DNA of 64,000 bases from CAYOZN01 sp964408455 (lineage in GTDB: Bacteria; Planctomycetota; Phycisphaerae; UBA1845; UTPLA1): positions 62,001 through 126,000 of the forward strand of contig CAYOZN010000003.1 in the NCBI GenBank assembly GCA_964408455.1. Reading direction: 5' to 3'. Under the pieces are notes generated by a model. It saw only the letters and a program-made list of their open reading frames with translations, was not told the origin of the DNA and made no database searches. Positions 24,710 through 34,212 of this stretch are shown here, one piece after another. Each line of letters begins with the position of its first letter. Position 1 is the first letter of the stretch. The translations under genes and the position numbers were made by a program.

Positions 24710-26896
24710 CTACTTCACGAACATCGCCCGGTACTGCCCCAGCTTGTCGGGCTTCTGCCACACTTCGTACAGCCGGATGAGCCGCCGCAGCGCCTCCTGC
24801 GCCGGGACCGACGAACGACCGTACGCAGCGGACATCCCGTCGAAGCTCTGCTGCAAGAGTGGCTCGGCCTCTTCGAACCGTCGCAGTTCGGTCAGGCATG
24901 CGCCGCGCCGGCTGGAGACTTCCAGCGACAGATGCTCACTTCCGTCCGCCTCCGGCGGCAGTTTGTCCTGCACCTCGGAATAAGCTCCTTCGGCCTCGGC
25001 GAAGAGTCCGCGATCGAACAGCACCAGCGCCAGACTCTGAAGCGTGGCGACCGTCTTGGGATGAGCCGCGCCAAGCCGGCGGCGGCGTCCGTCGACGCAG
25101 TTCTGAAGCACCTCTCCGGCCTTCTCGAGTTCTCCCAGCCCGTACAGCGTCATGCCCAGGTTGTTCATCGCCGTGAGCGTCCGCGGGTCATCCTCCCCGA
25201 ACGAGCGCCTGGCAACTTCCGCAAGATCGCGGCAGAGCGGCTCGGCGTCGGCGAGCCTGCCCAGCGCAAACAGCGACGACGCCAGCTGGTTCTTCGCGGC
25301 GATGGTGTCGGCGTGTTCCACGCCCAGCGTGAGCTCGCGCGCCTCGAGCGCTGCCTGGCTCATCTCGACCGCCTTGTCGTGCTGTCCCATCGCCTGGAAC
25401 AGTGCGGCCAGATCGCCGCAAACGATGCCGCGCAAGGCCGGCCGTTCGTGGTCGTTCGCCGCCTTGTCCGCCGCTGGTTGCAGCAGCGAAGCAAGCTGAT
25501 CGCGATTTTCGCCCGAACCGGCCTTCGAGAACATCCCCACGAGGAACTCTCGCGCTTCCTCGCGCACGCGGGCCTGGTCCCGGGCCGCCTCCAACGCCTC
25601 TTGAAGCTCGGCCTCGCGCCGCGCGGCATCGACCAGCTGCTGTTGAAGATCGGTCGCCTGAATCTCGACGTCCTGACTTCGCTCCCGCTCCTGTTCCAGT
25701 TGCTTCTGCGCCCGAAACTGCGCGGCCAGCGCCGCCTCCCGGCTGGTGCGAAGCTGCGCCGCCTCCGCGGCCGCCAGCACCCGCACCTGCTCGAGCAGCT
25801 GCTGGTTCGTCTTGCGCGTGGTATGGTGCACGTGAAGTCCGAATGCCAGCATCGCCAGGCTCATGAACACCACCGACAGCGTCCGCGAGCGATAGCGCGA
25901 CGTGAACTTGCGGAACTCGTAGATGGCGCCAGCCCGGCGGGCCTTCACCGGCCGCTGGTCGAAGTAGTTCTCCAGGTCCTGCCCCAGCGCATACACATTT
26001 GGATAGCGGGCGTGCGCTTCCTTCTCGATCGCGCGGAGGATGATCGCCTCCAGGTCTCCGCGCAGGGACGCCTTCACCGAGCCGGGCTTCGACGGCATTT
26101 CCTCGCAGATCGCCCGGATGATGTCGCGCGATTTCTCGAGTTGCCCGGAATACGGCATTCGGTCCGTCATCAGCGTGTAGAAGATGACGCCCAGCGAATA
26201 CACGTCGCTGCGCACGTCGATCTCCTCGATCCGCCCGCTCACCTGCTCCGGACTCTTGTAGAGCAGGAATTCACGCATTTCCTTGACGCCGATGCCGGAC
26301 TTGTGAAGACCGACGTCCACATCCGTAACCGTGGCAATGCCGAATCCGACGATCCGCGGATTGCACTTGCCGTCGATCACCACGTTGCTCGGCCGCAGAT
26401 CGCGGTGCAGCACGCAGTGCTGGTGCGCATGGTTCATCGCGTCGCACACCTTGGTGAAGATGGCGAGGCGATCATCCAGCGACAGCTTGTGGATGTTCAT
26501 GTACTCGTCGAGCGAAACGCCCTTGACGAACTCGCTGATGAAATAGCAATGTCCGCGCTCCGTGGTGCCGGCGTCGAGAATCGGCGCGATGCCGGGATGC
26601 ATGAGCCGGCGAAGCTGAACGATGTCGGCCCGAGCCCGGTTGATCCGCAATGGATCGGGTACCGAGCGATTGAACACCACCTTCAGCGCCACCCGGCGAC
26701 GCGTCTTGATCTCCTCCGCCTTGTACACCACGCTGACCGGCGTCTCGTTGATCGTGCGGGTGATGCGATAGTCGCGCAGCAGGTCCTCGATTTCGTTATT
26801 CCGCACCGATTCGACCGCCGCGCCGACATCGGCGGCATGATCGTCCTGCTCGTCCGTCTCCGGGCCCGCCACAATGAGTTTGTTGTCGTTTCGCAT
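24710..26896 (-). CDS. Ser/Thr protein kinase-like protein with degenerate active site, TM helix and TPRs
   Basis: A 728-residue protein: an N-terminal Hanks-type kinase domain (about 45-310), a membrane helix (about 345-365), a coiled coil (about 365-480) and a TPR region (about 490-725). Kept features are Lys72 (VALKVV), Asp166 in HRDLRPSNV, KSPEQVSG and SDVYSLGVIFYTLM. The glycine-rich loop has no glycines (TRTINETPVSVVYKA), and the DFG motif reads GFG (Gly184 in IVGFGIA), removing the Mg-binding Asp. It may therefore be a pseudokinase or very weak kinase acting as a scaffold. It is directly downstream (52 bp) of the secretin gene and likely co-transcribed with it. Confidence 0.85.
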   Translation of the reverse strand: MRNDNKLIVAGPETDEQDDHAADVGAAVESVRNNEIEDLLRDYRITRTINETPVSVVYKAEEIKTRRRVALKVVFNRSVPDPLRINRARADIVQLRRLMHPGIAPILDAGTTERGHCYFISEFVKGVSLDEYMNIHKLSLDDRLAIFTKVCDAMNHAHQHCVLHRDLRPSNVVIDGKCNPRIVGFGIATVTDVDVGLHKSGIGVKEMREFLLYKSPEQVSGRIEEIDVRSDVYSLGVIFYTLMTDRMPYSGQLEKSRDIIRAICEEMPSKPGSVKASLRGDLEAIILRAIEKEAHARYPNVYALGQDLENYFDQRPVKARRAGAIYEFRKFTSRYRSRTLSVVFMSLAMLAFGLHVHHTTRKTNQQLLEQVRVLAAAEAAQLRTSREAALAAQFRAQKQLEQERERSQDVEIQATDLQQQLVDAARREAELQEALEAARDQARVREEAREFLVGMFSKAGSGENRDQLASLLQPAADKAANDHERPALRGIVCGDLAALFQAMGQHDKAVEMSQAALEARELTLGVEHADTIAAKNQLASSLFALGRLADAEPLCRDLAEVARRSFGEDDPRTLTAMNNLGMTLYGLGELEKAGEVLQNCVDGRRRRLGAAHPKTVATLQSLALVLFDRGLFAEAEGAYSEVQDKLPPEADGSEHLSLEVSSRRGACLTELRRFEEAEPLLQQSFDGMSAAYGRSSVPAQEALRRLIRLYEVWQKPDKLGQYRAMFVK

Positions 26897-26948
26897 AAAA
26901 GCGTTTATCCCATTCCTCCCCGTCGTGCGTTCCGATTTCCCAATGCCC

Positions 26949-29552
26949 TCAGTCTGCGGCGCCCTCGTGTGCAAAGGCGGACATGCCGATCGGGCCCTGC
27001 AGCCGTCCGCCGGCGCCGCGTCGCCGCTTCATGGCAAACTCGCCACTCTCGGGCTCGTACAGCGCCTCCGGTGCGTCGTCGCGCGTCAGCGGATCGCGCG
27101 GCGCCCCCTGGAGCTTCTGTCCAAAGTAAAACTCCATGTCGTCGGGTTCCGTGATGTCCGCCCCCGGCAATGGCCCCACCTGGTCGGGGTCCAGCGCCTC
27201 CACCAGCTGCGGCGTCACCAGCACCACCAGTTCCGTATTCTGCTTCTGATATTCAATCGAGCTGAACAGCGTCCCCAGCACCGGCAGATCGCCCACACCC
27301 GGAATCTTCGACGACACCGCGTTGATCGACTCGGCCAACAGACCGGCGATGGCGAATGTATGCCCGTTCGGGCATTCGATCGTGCTCTCCACCCGCCGCG
27401 TGCGGAAGCTGAACACCGGCAGCCCGTTGATCTGACGCGCCTCCGTCACCGGATCGCTCACCTCCGTCATGACGTGGATGCGGATCACTTGTCCGCCGCC
27501 GACCGTCGGCGTGAAGGCCAGCCGGATGCCAAACTCCTTGTACTCGATCGTGATCGCGCCGGCCGTCGCGCCGCCCTGCGTCACCGGAATCGGCACCTCG
27601 CCGCCGGCCAGAAAGCTGGCGGTCTGTCCGCTGATCGCAATGAGGTTCGGCTCCGCCAGCGTGCGGGCCAGGCCGTTCTCGCGCAGGGCATTCACGAAAT
27701 ACTGCAACTCGGCACGGGGAAATCCGAACGTGATGTTCGTTGCCGCACCGTTGACGTTCGGCAGGACCGAGTAATTCAGTTGTCCGTTCAGCACGTTTGG
27801 AAGGCCATTGCTGGCAAACTGCGTCGGATTGAGCTGGTTGACGTTGTTGGCAAAGAAGAAGTCCCGCGACAAAGTCGACGCGCCGATCGCCCAGTTGATG
27901 CCCAGGGAACGCATCGCCTCCTTGTTGACTTCGGCGACGGCCACCCGCAGAACTGTCTGTTGCACGCCCGACACCGCAAGGTGGTTGATGACGTCGCCCC
28001 CCTGAAATACGCGGGCCAGTTCCTCGATCTTCGTGACCGTCTCCGCGTCCGACACCCGGCCGATGAGCACGATCTTGCCCTTGAGCGTCCCGATCCGAAC
28101 GTCCGACGTGGGCGCCGTCTGGGCGATCATGTTCTCGAGCGCCTGGTAATTCGGCTCGACCGACACGCGGTACACCATCATGCCCGTCGAAGTCTCCAGG
28201 CGCAGTTGCGTATCGCCAAGCTCCTTGCCGATGACGTACAGCTTGCGCGGGGATGCCACCACCACGTCGGCGACCTGGGGATGCAGCACGCTGACCGAAT
28301 CGATTTTTTCTTCGGTATTCAGGACGGCATGCGAGTCGACGGAGAGTCGCACGGCCCGCGGCGCCGTGCCGGTCGCCGGCTGGGCGTTTGATTTGCGTGC
28401 ATTGACCAGTGCAATTGCCCGCGCCACGTCGGCAGGAGACTTCGCCTGCTTCGGCGGCGAGGGTGGTTCTGCCGCAGCCGGGACCGGTTCGCCGGCGGGC
28501 GCCGGCGCGCCATTCGTGCCGGTCGTGTCCGCCGGCGGTTCCAGTGTCTCCGGCTCGGCATTCTCCGGTCGCCGCGGATACCGCTTGAGCGTCGAGAAGT
28601 CGCTGAAATCCTTCACCTTCGCATCGCTGGCGGTAAACTCCGCCGAGTCCTGCCCGGCCGAATTGCTGCCGCCGCCGGGCTGAACGCCGACTATGTCCGG
28701 AGATTCCGGTTGCGGCGAATTTCCCGGTTCGCCGGCCCCATGGTTCGCCGCCGGCCCTGAATCGTTTCCGACGTCTTCGTGCAAATCTGCTGTCTCGCGC
28801 GCGTGTTCATCCTGAACTGCGCGATCGGCCGCCTCCGGTTCCGGTGCCGAATCAGTCCATTCCTCGCCGTGGCCGGCGTGGTCGTCTTCAAAGGCCCGAT
28901 GCTCGTCCGCCTCGCCGCCGTGCTCTTCCGCTTCCGGTTCGTCATCCTCGGCAAGACCGCCGGTTTCGTCTTCGTTCAGGCCAGATTCGTCCTCCGATTC
29001 TTCATCGTCGCTCTCCATCGTGCCGACGGGCGGTTCGCCCGATTCCTCATCGACAGGCGACGCCTCATTCTCCGGCAGGGGGACTTCGAGCGGCTCGGTA
29101 TTCAGCGGGGCGTCTTCCTCCGGCGGAACGGGTGGCTCGCTCGACTCGTCCATGGCTTCCTCGGGCGGTGGATCGAAGCTCGACGAGCGGTGCCTTGGAT
29201 GAAGCCGTCCTGCACTGACAAACTCGCTCTCGTCGCGCTCGACGGGCCCGGGTGAGGCCGGAATCAGTTGACCGCTGGCGGTCCACTCAAAGTCGTTTTC
29301 CTGGAATCGGGCGAGGGCGATGCGGCCCTGCCCGGCACGGCGCGGGCCGCGAGCGGTGGACGTCCGTCCGAAGGCGCTGCGGAAGGCCCGCTGGACGTCG
29401 TCCCAGTCCACGGAGGCCGCCGGCACCCGGGACAAGTTCGGTGCCATAATCACGGCATCAGCCGCAGGCGGCTGACTCCCGGCCGCCGATCCGGCCGCAG
29501 CATCGCCCGGCCCCATCATGAACCAGATTCCGAGAATTGCGTTGGTCATCAT
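26949..29552 (-). CDS. CpaC/RcpA-like secretin with a long acidic N-terminal region
   Basis: An 867-residue outer-membrane channel protein of the type II/Tad secretin family. After residue 380 come a pilus-assembly N-terminal domain (VLNTEEKIDSVSVLHPQVADVVVASPRKLYVIGKELGDTQL), a BON-like domain and the secretin core (LQYFVNALRENGLARTLAEPNLIAISGQTASFLAGGEVPIP, later GDLPVLGTLFSS). Residues about 115-330 are extremely rich in Glu and Asp and probably disordered, which is unusual in this family. The N-terminal hydrophobic stretch is short and no standard signal peptide is certain. It is divergent from a CpaE-like gene, so the locus resembles a Flp/Tad pilus or secretion system, although no CpaF ATPase or TadB/C is within the window. 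Confidence 0.88.
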   Translation of the reverse strand: MMTNAILGIWFMMGPGDAAAGSAAGSQPPAADAVIMAPNLSRVPAASVDWDDVQRAFRSAFGRTSTARGPRRAGQGRIALARFQENDFEWTASGQLIPASPGPVERDESEFVSAGRLHPRHRSSSFDPPPEEAMDESSEPPVPPEEDAPLNTEPLEVPLPENEASPVDEESGEPPVGTMESDDEESEDESGLNEDETGGLAEDDEPEAEEHGGEADEHRAFEDDHAGHGEEWTDSAPEPEAADRAVQDEHARETADLHEDVGNDSGPAANHGAGEPGNSPQPESPDIVGVQPGGGSNSAGQDSAEFTASDAKVKDFSDFSTLKRYPRRPENAEPETLEPPADTTGTNGAPAPAGEPVPAAAEPPSPPKQAKSPADVARAIALVNARKSNAQPATGTAPRAVRLSVDSHAVLNTEEKIDSVSVLHPQVADVVVASPRKLYVIGKELGDTQLRLETSTGMMVYRVSVEPNYQALENMIAQTAPTSDVRIGTLKGKIVLIGRVSDAETVTKIEELARVFQGGDVINHLAVSGVQQTVLRVAVAEVNKEAMRSLGINWAIGASTLSRDFFFANNVNQLNPTQFASNGLPNVLNGQLNYSVLPNVNGAATNITFGFPRAELQYFVNALRENGLARTLAEPNLIAISGQTASFLAGGEVPIPVTQGGATAGAITIEYKEFGIRLAFTPTVGGGQVIRIHVMTEVSDPVTEARQINGLPVFSFRTRRVESTIECPNGHTFAIAGLLAESINAVSSKIPGVGDLPVLGTLFSSIEYQKQNTELVVLVTPQLVEALDPDQVGPLPGADITEPDDMEFYFGQKLQGAPRDPLTRDDAPEALYEPESGEFAMKRRRGAGGRLQGPIGMSAFAHEGAAD

Positions 29553-29864
29553 TGCCAGTTCACCGCCTGATTGAACGGTCGCCCCTGCGCCTCGCCCGGC
29601 GCACACGGATTCTCAATCGCGCGTGCCATCGGCAAGACGGCTCGTTTCAAACCGCTATATCGGAGCCTCGCGCAAGCCCCATAAGATCACCAACCGTGAA
29701 AATTCCGCTTCACGCTGGCGATTGCCGGTTTATCGGACCGGCGATGGTTCCTATCAAAAGTCCGCCCGACTCGGACCCGATTCACAGTGACAGAACCGTT
29801 GCACGTGCCGATTCGGCCGAAGCCGCGCCGCAAATGCGCGGAACGCACCCGAAAGGACGAAGTC
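29553..29864. other. Divergent intergenic region between secretin and CpaE-like genes
   Basis: 312 bp. Nothing beyond a weak GAAAGGA ahead of the GTG at 29865 was recognised. It presumably holds the promoters for both directions. Confidence 0.4.
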
Positions 29865-30992
29865 GTGAAGTCTAAGAAGCTCTGGTTCCATGGCGTGGAC
29901 GAACGGCAAGTCACGCTGCCGCCGGAATTTCACGTTGTCGCCGCCTCGAGCGATAGAGATGCGCTGCGCACCGCCATCGGCACCGACGACATTGCCGCCC
30001 TCGTCATCGACCTCGACTTGCGCGAGGCATTCGACATCATCGTGGAAATGCTCGAGATCCGGCCCGCATTGGCGGTCGTCGGTCTCACCGGCACCGACAA
30101 CGTCAATCGCATCATCATGGCCCAGCGCGCCGGCTGCAAACAGCTCACGCCAAAGCCGCTGGATGCCGCCGATCTCATTGCGGCGATTCGCCGCGCACTG
30201 GACGAAATCAAGGAGCCGGTCTCCTTCGGCAAGACCATCGGCGTCATCGGCACGTGCGGCGGCGCCGGCTCCACGACCATTGCCTGCTATCTGGCCATGG
30301 CCCTCGCCAGCGAACGCTCCACCGTCGCCATCATCGACGCCGACTTTGAGTTCGGAACCGTCGCCAAGGCATGGGACCTCAATCCGCGATTCTCCATCGC
30401 CGATCTGTTGCTCGCCGCCGACGCCGATCGCCAGCACCTGGAAGACTTCCTCATCGAACTTCGCTCCGGCATCTCCGTGCTGCCGCGCCCCGAGAAAATC
30501 GAACAGGCCCACAGCATCGACGAAAACGGCATGCGCAGCGTGCTCGATTCCGTCAGCAGCTCCTTCGACTACGTCGTCGTTGACCTGCCCCGCAAGCTCG
30601 ACGCCGTCACCGGCTGCGTCATCGAAAAGTGCGACCGACTTCTCGTCGTCGTGCAGCTCACCGTCACCGGCATCGTCAACGCCGCCCGCCTCCACGACGC
30701 CCTCCAGCGTCACGACGTGCCGCCCGAGAAAATCGAATTCGTCATCAATCGCCACTGCAAGAACGTGCACACCCTCGACATCGATGCCCTCGAAAACCGC
30801 CTCCACCGCAAGGTCTTCGGCATCGTCCCCAACCAGTACAAGTCCCTCTCCGCCGCTGCCGATCTCGGCCAGCTCGTGGACGAAAAGAACCCGGTGCGAA
30901 AGGCCATCGCCGACCTGGCCCACAAGCTGACCGGTCGCGAGCCGACTCCCGCCCCCTCGCGCTGGCTCCCCAGCCTGCGCTTCGGCGGATAG
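29865..30992 (+). CDS. CpaE/TadZ-like pilus assembly ATPase
   Basis: A 375-residue protein with an N-terminal atypical receiver domain (about 15-120) and a C-terminal MinD/ParA-type ATPase (about 128-350). The receiver has IDLDLREAFDIIVEML and AQRAGCKQLTPKPLDAADLI. The ATPase has a deviant Walker A, GTCGGAGSTT, with Ser in place of the usual Lys of GKT, and AIIDADFEFGT (Walker A-prime region). CpaE/TadZ proteins place Tad pilus machinery at the cell pole; many have this non-canonical P-loop. The GTG at 29865 was chosen for its GAAAGGA; an upstream in-frame GTG at 29787 would add 26 residues. It is divergent from the secretin. Confidence 0.85.
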   Translation: MKSKKLWFHGVDERQVTLPPEFHVVAASSDRDALRTAIGTDDIAALVIDLDLREAFDIIVEMLEIRPALAVVGLTGTDNVNRIIMAQRAGCKQLTPKPLDAADLIAAIRRALDEIKEPVSFGKTIGVIGTCGGAGSTTIACYLAMALASERSTVAIIDADFEFGTVAKAWDLNPRFSIADLLLAADADRQHLEDFLIELRSGISVLPRPEKIEQAHSIDENGMRSVLDSVSSSFDYVVVDLPRKLDAVTGCVIEKCDRLLVVVQLTVTGIVNAARLHDALQRHDVPPEKIEFVINRHCKNVHTLDIDALENRLHRKVFGIVPNQYKSLSAAADLGQLVDEKNPVRKAIADLAHKLTGREPTPAPSRWLPSLRFGG

Positions 30993-31053
30993 TCCTTCCG
31001 GTGGTGCTGCGGGCATTCGGCCGGGCCGGCAATTCCTGCGCCCCGCTGCCATG

Positions 31054-31133
31054 CCAACCCGAAGCGCCAACGAGGGCGTCCGGACGCCCCGGCGATGATG
31101 TCGTCACCAACCCGAAGCGCCAGCGAGGGCGTC
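31054..31133. repeat. Two copies of a 27-bp dispersed repeat
   Basis: Bases 31054-31080 and 31107-31133 both read CCAACCCGAAGCGCC, then one variable base region, then CGAGGGCGTC, differing at a single position (AACGAGG versus AGCGAGG). They sit between the CpaE-like gene and the HD-GYP gene. Confidence 0.9.
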
Positions 31134-31266
31134 TGCGCGTCCGCCAAAATCACCCAAGCGCCATAGGCCGCCACACCACGTCCAGCATACAGCCCCTTCG
31201 CATTATCGCGCGATTTCCGTCCCGGCCGGTTACACTGCACTAACCAGCGCCGATCCGGACGCCAAC

Positions 31267-32358
31267 ATGATGCAGGATGATCCCATCTCCGTCGTGCAGG
31301 TCGCACAGCTGCTGGACGCGCTGCACTGCGGGGCCATGCTCGTCGACCGCGACGGCCGCATCCTCCGCGCCAACGAGCAGCTCGCCGGCATGATCGGCCA
31401 CGATCCGTTCGAGCTCATCGGCGTCCAGATCGAGTCCCTCTGCGGCCGGCCCGAGGACCGGCAATTCGTGCGCGAACGGATCGCCCAGTTCGGCGAACCC
31501 TTCCAAGGCGAGTTTCTCCTGCACCAGGCAGACGGCGGCTCGCTGCCGGTCATCCTCTCCGGCCGCACCATCGGCCCGGGCGAACCATACCCCTGTCGCC
31601 TGGTCACCATCATCGATATCAGCGCTCAGAAGGCCGCCGAAGAGAAGGCATGGGCCATTCACCGCGAGGTCTCCCTGCTGACCGACACGGTCATCGACCA
31701 GGCGCTGGAACTGAAGCGCTACAACGCGACGCTGGAGGAGCGCGTGCGCGAGCGCACACTGGAGCTGCGCGAAGCCAACATGGAGGCCATCTGCATGCTG
31801 GCAGTGGCCAGCGAGGAGCGCGATGCCGACACCGGGGCACACGTGCAGCGCATCCAGCATGCCACCGAGGCCCTGGCCCGGCGATTGAATCTGCCGGCCC
31901 GCGACATCGAGCAGTTCGGCTATTCCGCCATCCTGCACGATGTCGGCAAGATCACCGTGCCCGACAGCATCCTCAAAAAGGCGGGAAAACTGACGGCGCT
32001 CGAGCGCGCCCAGATCGAGGACCACACCATTTCCGGGGAGCGCATCCTCTCGCTGAGGCCGTTCTTCAGCGTGGCACGGCAGATTGCGAGGAGCCACCAC
32101 GAAAACTGGGATGGCACCGGCTATCCCGATCGGCTCACCGCCGGCGCGATCCCCCTCGCTGCCCGCATCGTGCGGCTCGCCGACGTGTACGACGCCCTGC
32201 GCAGCCCGCGCGTCTACAAACCCGCCTGGTCGCACGGCGACGCGAACGAGGCCATCGTGCGCGGGCGCGAGACGCTCTTCGATCCCGACGTCGTCGATGC
32301 CTTCCTCAGCCTGGTCGACGAAGGCGCCTATCCGGGCCAGAACCACGACGCACCCTGA
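31267..32358 (+). CDS. PAS-HD-GYP cyclic-di-GMP phosphodiesterase
   Basis: A 363-residue signalling enzyme. A PAS domain (about 8-125) is followed by a coiled coil (LEERVRERTLELREANMEAI) and an HD-GYP domain (about 175-350). Metal-binding and catalytic elements are all present: ERDADTGAHVQRI, LHDVGKITVPDSIL, HTISGERIL, SHHENWDGTGYPDRL and ADVYDAL. It should hydrolyse c-di-GMP to GMP via pGpG. It lies about 270 bp downstream of the CpaE-like gene, and c-di-GMP commonly controls pili and attachment, so a link to that cluster is plausible but not shown. Confidence 0.9.
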   Translation: MMQDDPISVVQVAQLLDALHCGAMLVDRDGRILRANEQLAGMIGHDPFELIGVQIESLCGRPEDRQFVRERIAQFGEPFQGEFLLHQADGGSLPVILSGRTIGPGEPYPCRLVTIIDISAQKAAEEKAWAIHREVSLLTDTVIDQALELKRYNATLEERVRERTLELREANMEAICMLAVASEERDADTGAHVQRIQHATEALARRLNLPARDIEQFGYSAILHDVGKITVPDSILKKAGKLTALERAQIEDHTISGERILSLRPFFSVARQIARSHHENWDGTGYPDRLTAGAIPLAARIVRLADVYDALRSPRVYKPAWSHGDANEAIVRGRETLFDPDVVDAFLSLVDEGAYPGQNHDAP

Positions 32359-32481
32359 ACCCCCGGTGCACGAAGTGCAGTTCTCCTACCGGAAGCGCGC
32401 CGATGAACGCTCCTGGTTTGCCCGTTGCCAGTCAAGCTGCACCGGGCCGTGCCATTGTCTTGGCATCTTCGAACGCAGGCG

Positions 32482-34212
32482 TCATTCCTCGATGATCATA
32501 TCCATGACCCGCAGCACCAGCTCCGGCGGGCAGCCCAGGCGCTGCGCCGTCGTCAGGTGCTGCTGAGCCAGGGGGCGATTGCCGCTGGCGGCATAGGCCA
32601 GGGCCAGATTGGCGTGGACCTTGCCCATTTCCGCCGCCGGCAGGGACTCCGGCGCCGCCAGCGCACGCTTGAGTGCCACAATGGCGGCATCAAACTCGCC
32701 TTGAAAGATCAGCACCGTCCCCAGGTTGCTGTGCGCGAATGCGAAGTCGCCCCGCAGCTCCGTCGCCCGGGCCAGGTGCCTGCGGGCTTTGTCCAGCTTT
32801 GCCGCCGAGGCATAGGCATGTCCCAGCTGGCAGTGCCCAACCGCCCCGTCGGGATCGCGGGCGACGTTGGCCTGCCAAAGTGAGATCGAATCGTGCCAGA
32901 TCATGGCCTGCGGAATCGTCAGCCGGACCAGGATGGCCACTGCCACACCGCACAATAGCGCAATGCGCACGCGCCCGGCCGAACCCTCCCGCCACGTCCA
33001 ATAGCGGGCGATGCCCCCCGCCAATAGCACCATCAGCGGAGTCGACGCAATATACGAATACCGATCGGTCACCAGCTGCTGCGAAATCTGCACCAGTCCC
33101 AGGTTGGGAACCAGAATGATCACGTAGGCCCACCAGCAGGCCGCAAGCGCAGGTATCCGCCGGGCGAAAGCGATCGTGCCCAGTGACACCAATGCGACAC
33201 CTAGCGCCGCCGCCGCGAAACGCGGCGTCGTCAGGCCCAGATCATCCGGCAGCCGCACAAAGGGAATCAGCCCCGCCGGCGCCACCGTCTTCCACAAGTA
33301 AAACACGAGCCCCCAGGCCGCCTGCGCCGTGGCCCGGCCATAATCCACCGCATCCATCGGCAAGCGCGACTGATTGAAGTCCTTGGCCGCCGAGGCCTGC
33401 ACCGCAACCACCGCAGCGAGCGCGACGAACGGCAGCTTCTCCAGCACGGCCCTGCGCGGGCCGCGCCCCAGCCAGCCCGCGCTGCCGCCCAGCCGTCGAA
33501 GCGGGTACACATCAGCGATAAGCAGCACCGTCGGCAGGCTGATGGCCGCCGCCTTGAAGCCGACCGCCATCGCATAGCACGCCAGCGTCCCTAGCCACCC
33601 CGCCACGCGGACGCCGCGCGAGCGTGCGCCGCTGTGCAGCCACACGTGCAGCGCCAGCCCGGCCAGAAAGAACAGCCCCGCCGGCAAGTACGGCTGACAC
33701 GAAATCCACGCTGCCGCCTCGACCCGGAGCGGATGCACCGCATACAGCAGTGCCGCGGCCAGCGCGCCGAAAATGATCCCCCCCGGCGCCGAATGCCATA
33801 CACGCGGCAGCGCCTGCCGCACCAGCAATAGCGCCACGACGAACAACATCACCGCGTTGGCCGCATGCAGGCCAATGCTGAAGGCGTGATACACCCGCGG
33901 ACGCGGCGATCCCATGTCGTCCACGCCCGCCAGCGCGTGCTCTGCCCCCAACAGCATCCACGCCAGCGGTTGCCACACGCCGACGTGGTACGTCTGCCAC
34001 GCCCACGTCCACTGCTCCGTCGACACGCCGCGATAGTGCGGATTCGCCAGAAAATTCCGATCGTCGTCCCAGTTCAGAAACGCGTGATTCAGCGTCGGCC
34101 AATACGTGGCGACCGACACTGCGGCAATCAGCGCGATGGCGCCCAGGCACCATGCGATGACGGGCGAAGTTCGCCCCAGACCCACACTCGACTTATCGGT
34201 CGTCGACGTCAT
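32482..34212 (-). CDS. TMTC-like membrane protein with C-terminal TPRs
   Basis: A 576-residue polytopic protein with about 10-12 membrane helices and a C-terminal TPR region (about 440-560). The first external loop has NHAFLNWDDDRNFLANPHYRG, with the acidic cluster found in GT-C glycosyltransferases such as PMT/TMTC O-mannosyltransferases. TPR units are readable: AVGHCQLGHAYASAAKLDKARRHL and FAHSNLGTVLIFQGEFDAAIVAL. The likely role is transfer of a sugar from a lipid donor to exported proteins. Substrate is unknown, and similar proteins without proven activity are common in Planctomycetota. Confidence 0.75.
   Translation of the reverse strand: MTSTTDKSSVGLGRTSPVIAWCLGAIALIAAVSVATYWPTLNHAFLNWDDDRNFLANPHYRGVSTEQWTWAWQTYHVGVWQPLAWMLLGAEHALAGVDDMGSPRPRVYHAFSIGLHAANAVMLFVVALLLVRQALPRVWHSAPGGIIFGALAAALLYAVHPLRVEAAAWISCQPYLPAGLFFLAGLALHVWLHSGARSRGVRVAGWLGTLACYAMAVGFKAAAISLPTVLLIADVYPLRRLGGSAGWLGRGPRRAVLEKLPFVALAAVVAVQASAAKDFNQSRLPMDAVDYGRATAQAAWGLVFYLWKTVAPAGLIPFVRLPDDLGLTTPRFAAAALGVALVSLGTIAFARRIPALAACWWAYVIILVPNLGLVQISQQLVTDRYSYIASTPLMVLLAGGIARYWTWREGSAGRVRIALLCGVAVAILVRLTIPQAMIWHDSISLWQANVARDPDGAVGHCQLGHAYASAAKLDKARRHLARATELRGDFAFAHSNLGTVLIFQGEFDAAIVALKRALAAPESLPAAEMGKVHANLALAYAASGNRPLAQQHLTTAQRLGCPPELVLRVMDMIIEE

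Noticed and set aside
24695..27154. 819-codon plus-strand frame opposite the kinase-like gene
   Set aside because: Its length comes from GC-rich codon structure. The kinase and TPR motifs on the minus strand are unambiguous.
26874..28391. 505-codon plus-strand frame opposite the secretin
   Set aside because: The secretin core on the minus strand is clear; the plus frame is His/Arg-rich and featureless.
29754..31070. 438-codon minus-strand frame opposite the CpaE-like gene
   Set aside because: It is a shadow frame rich in Gly, Asp and Val with no domain.
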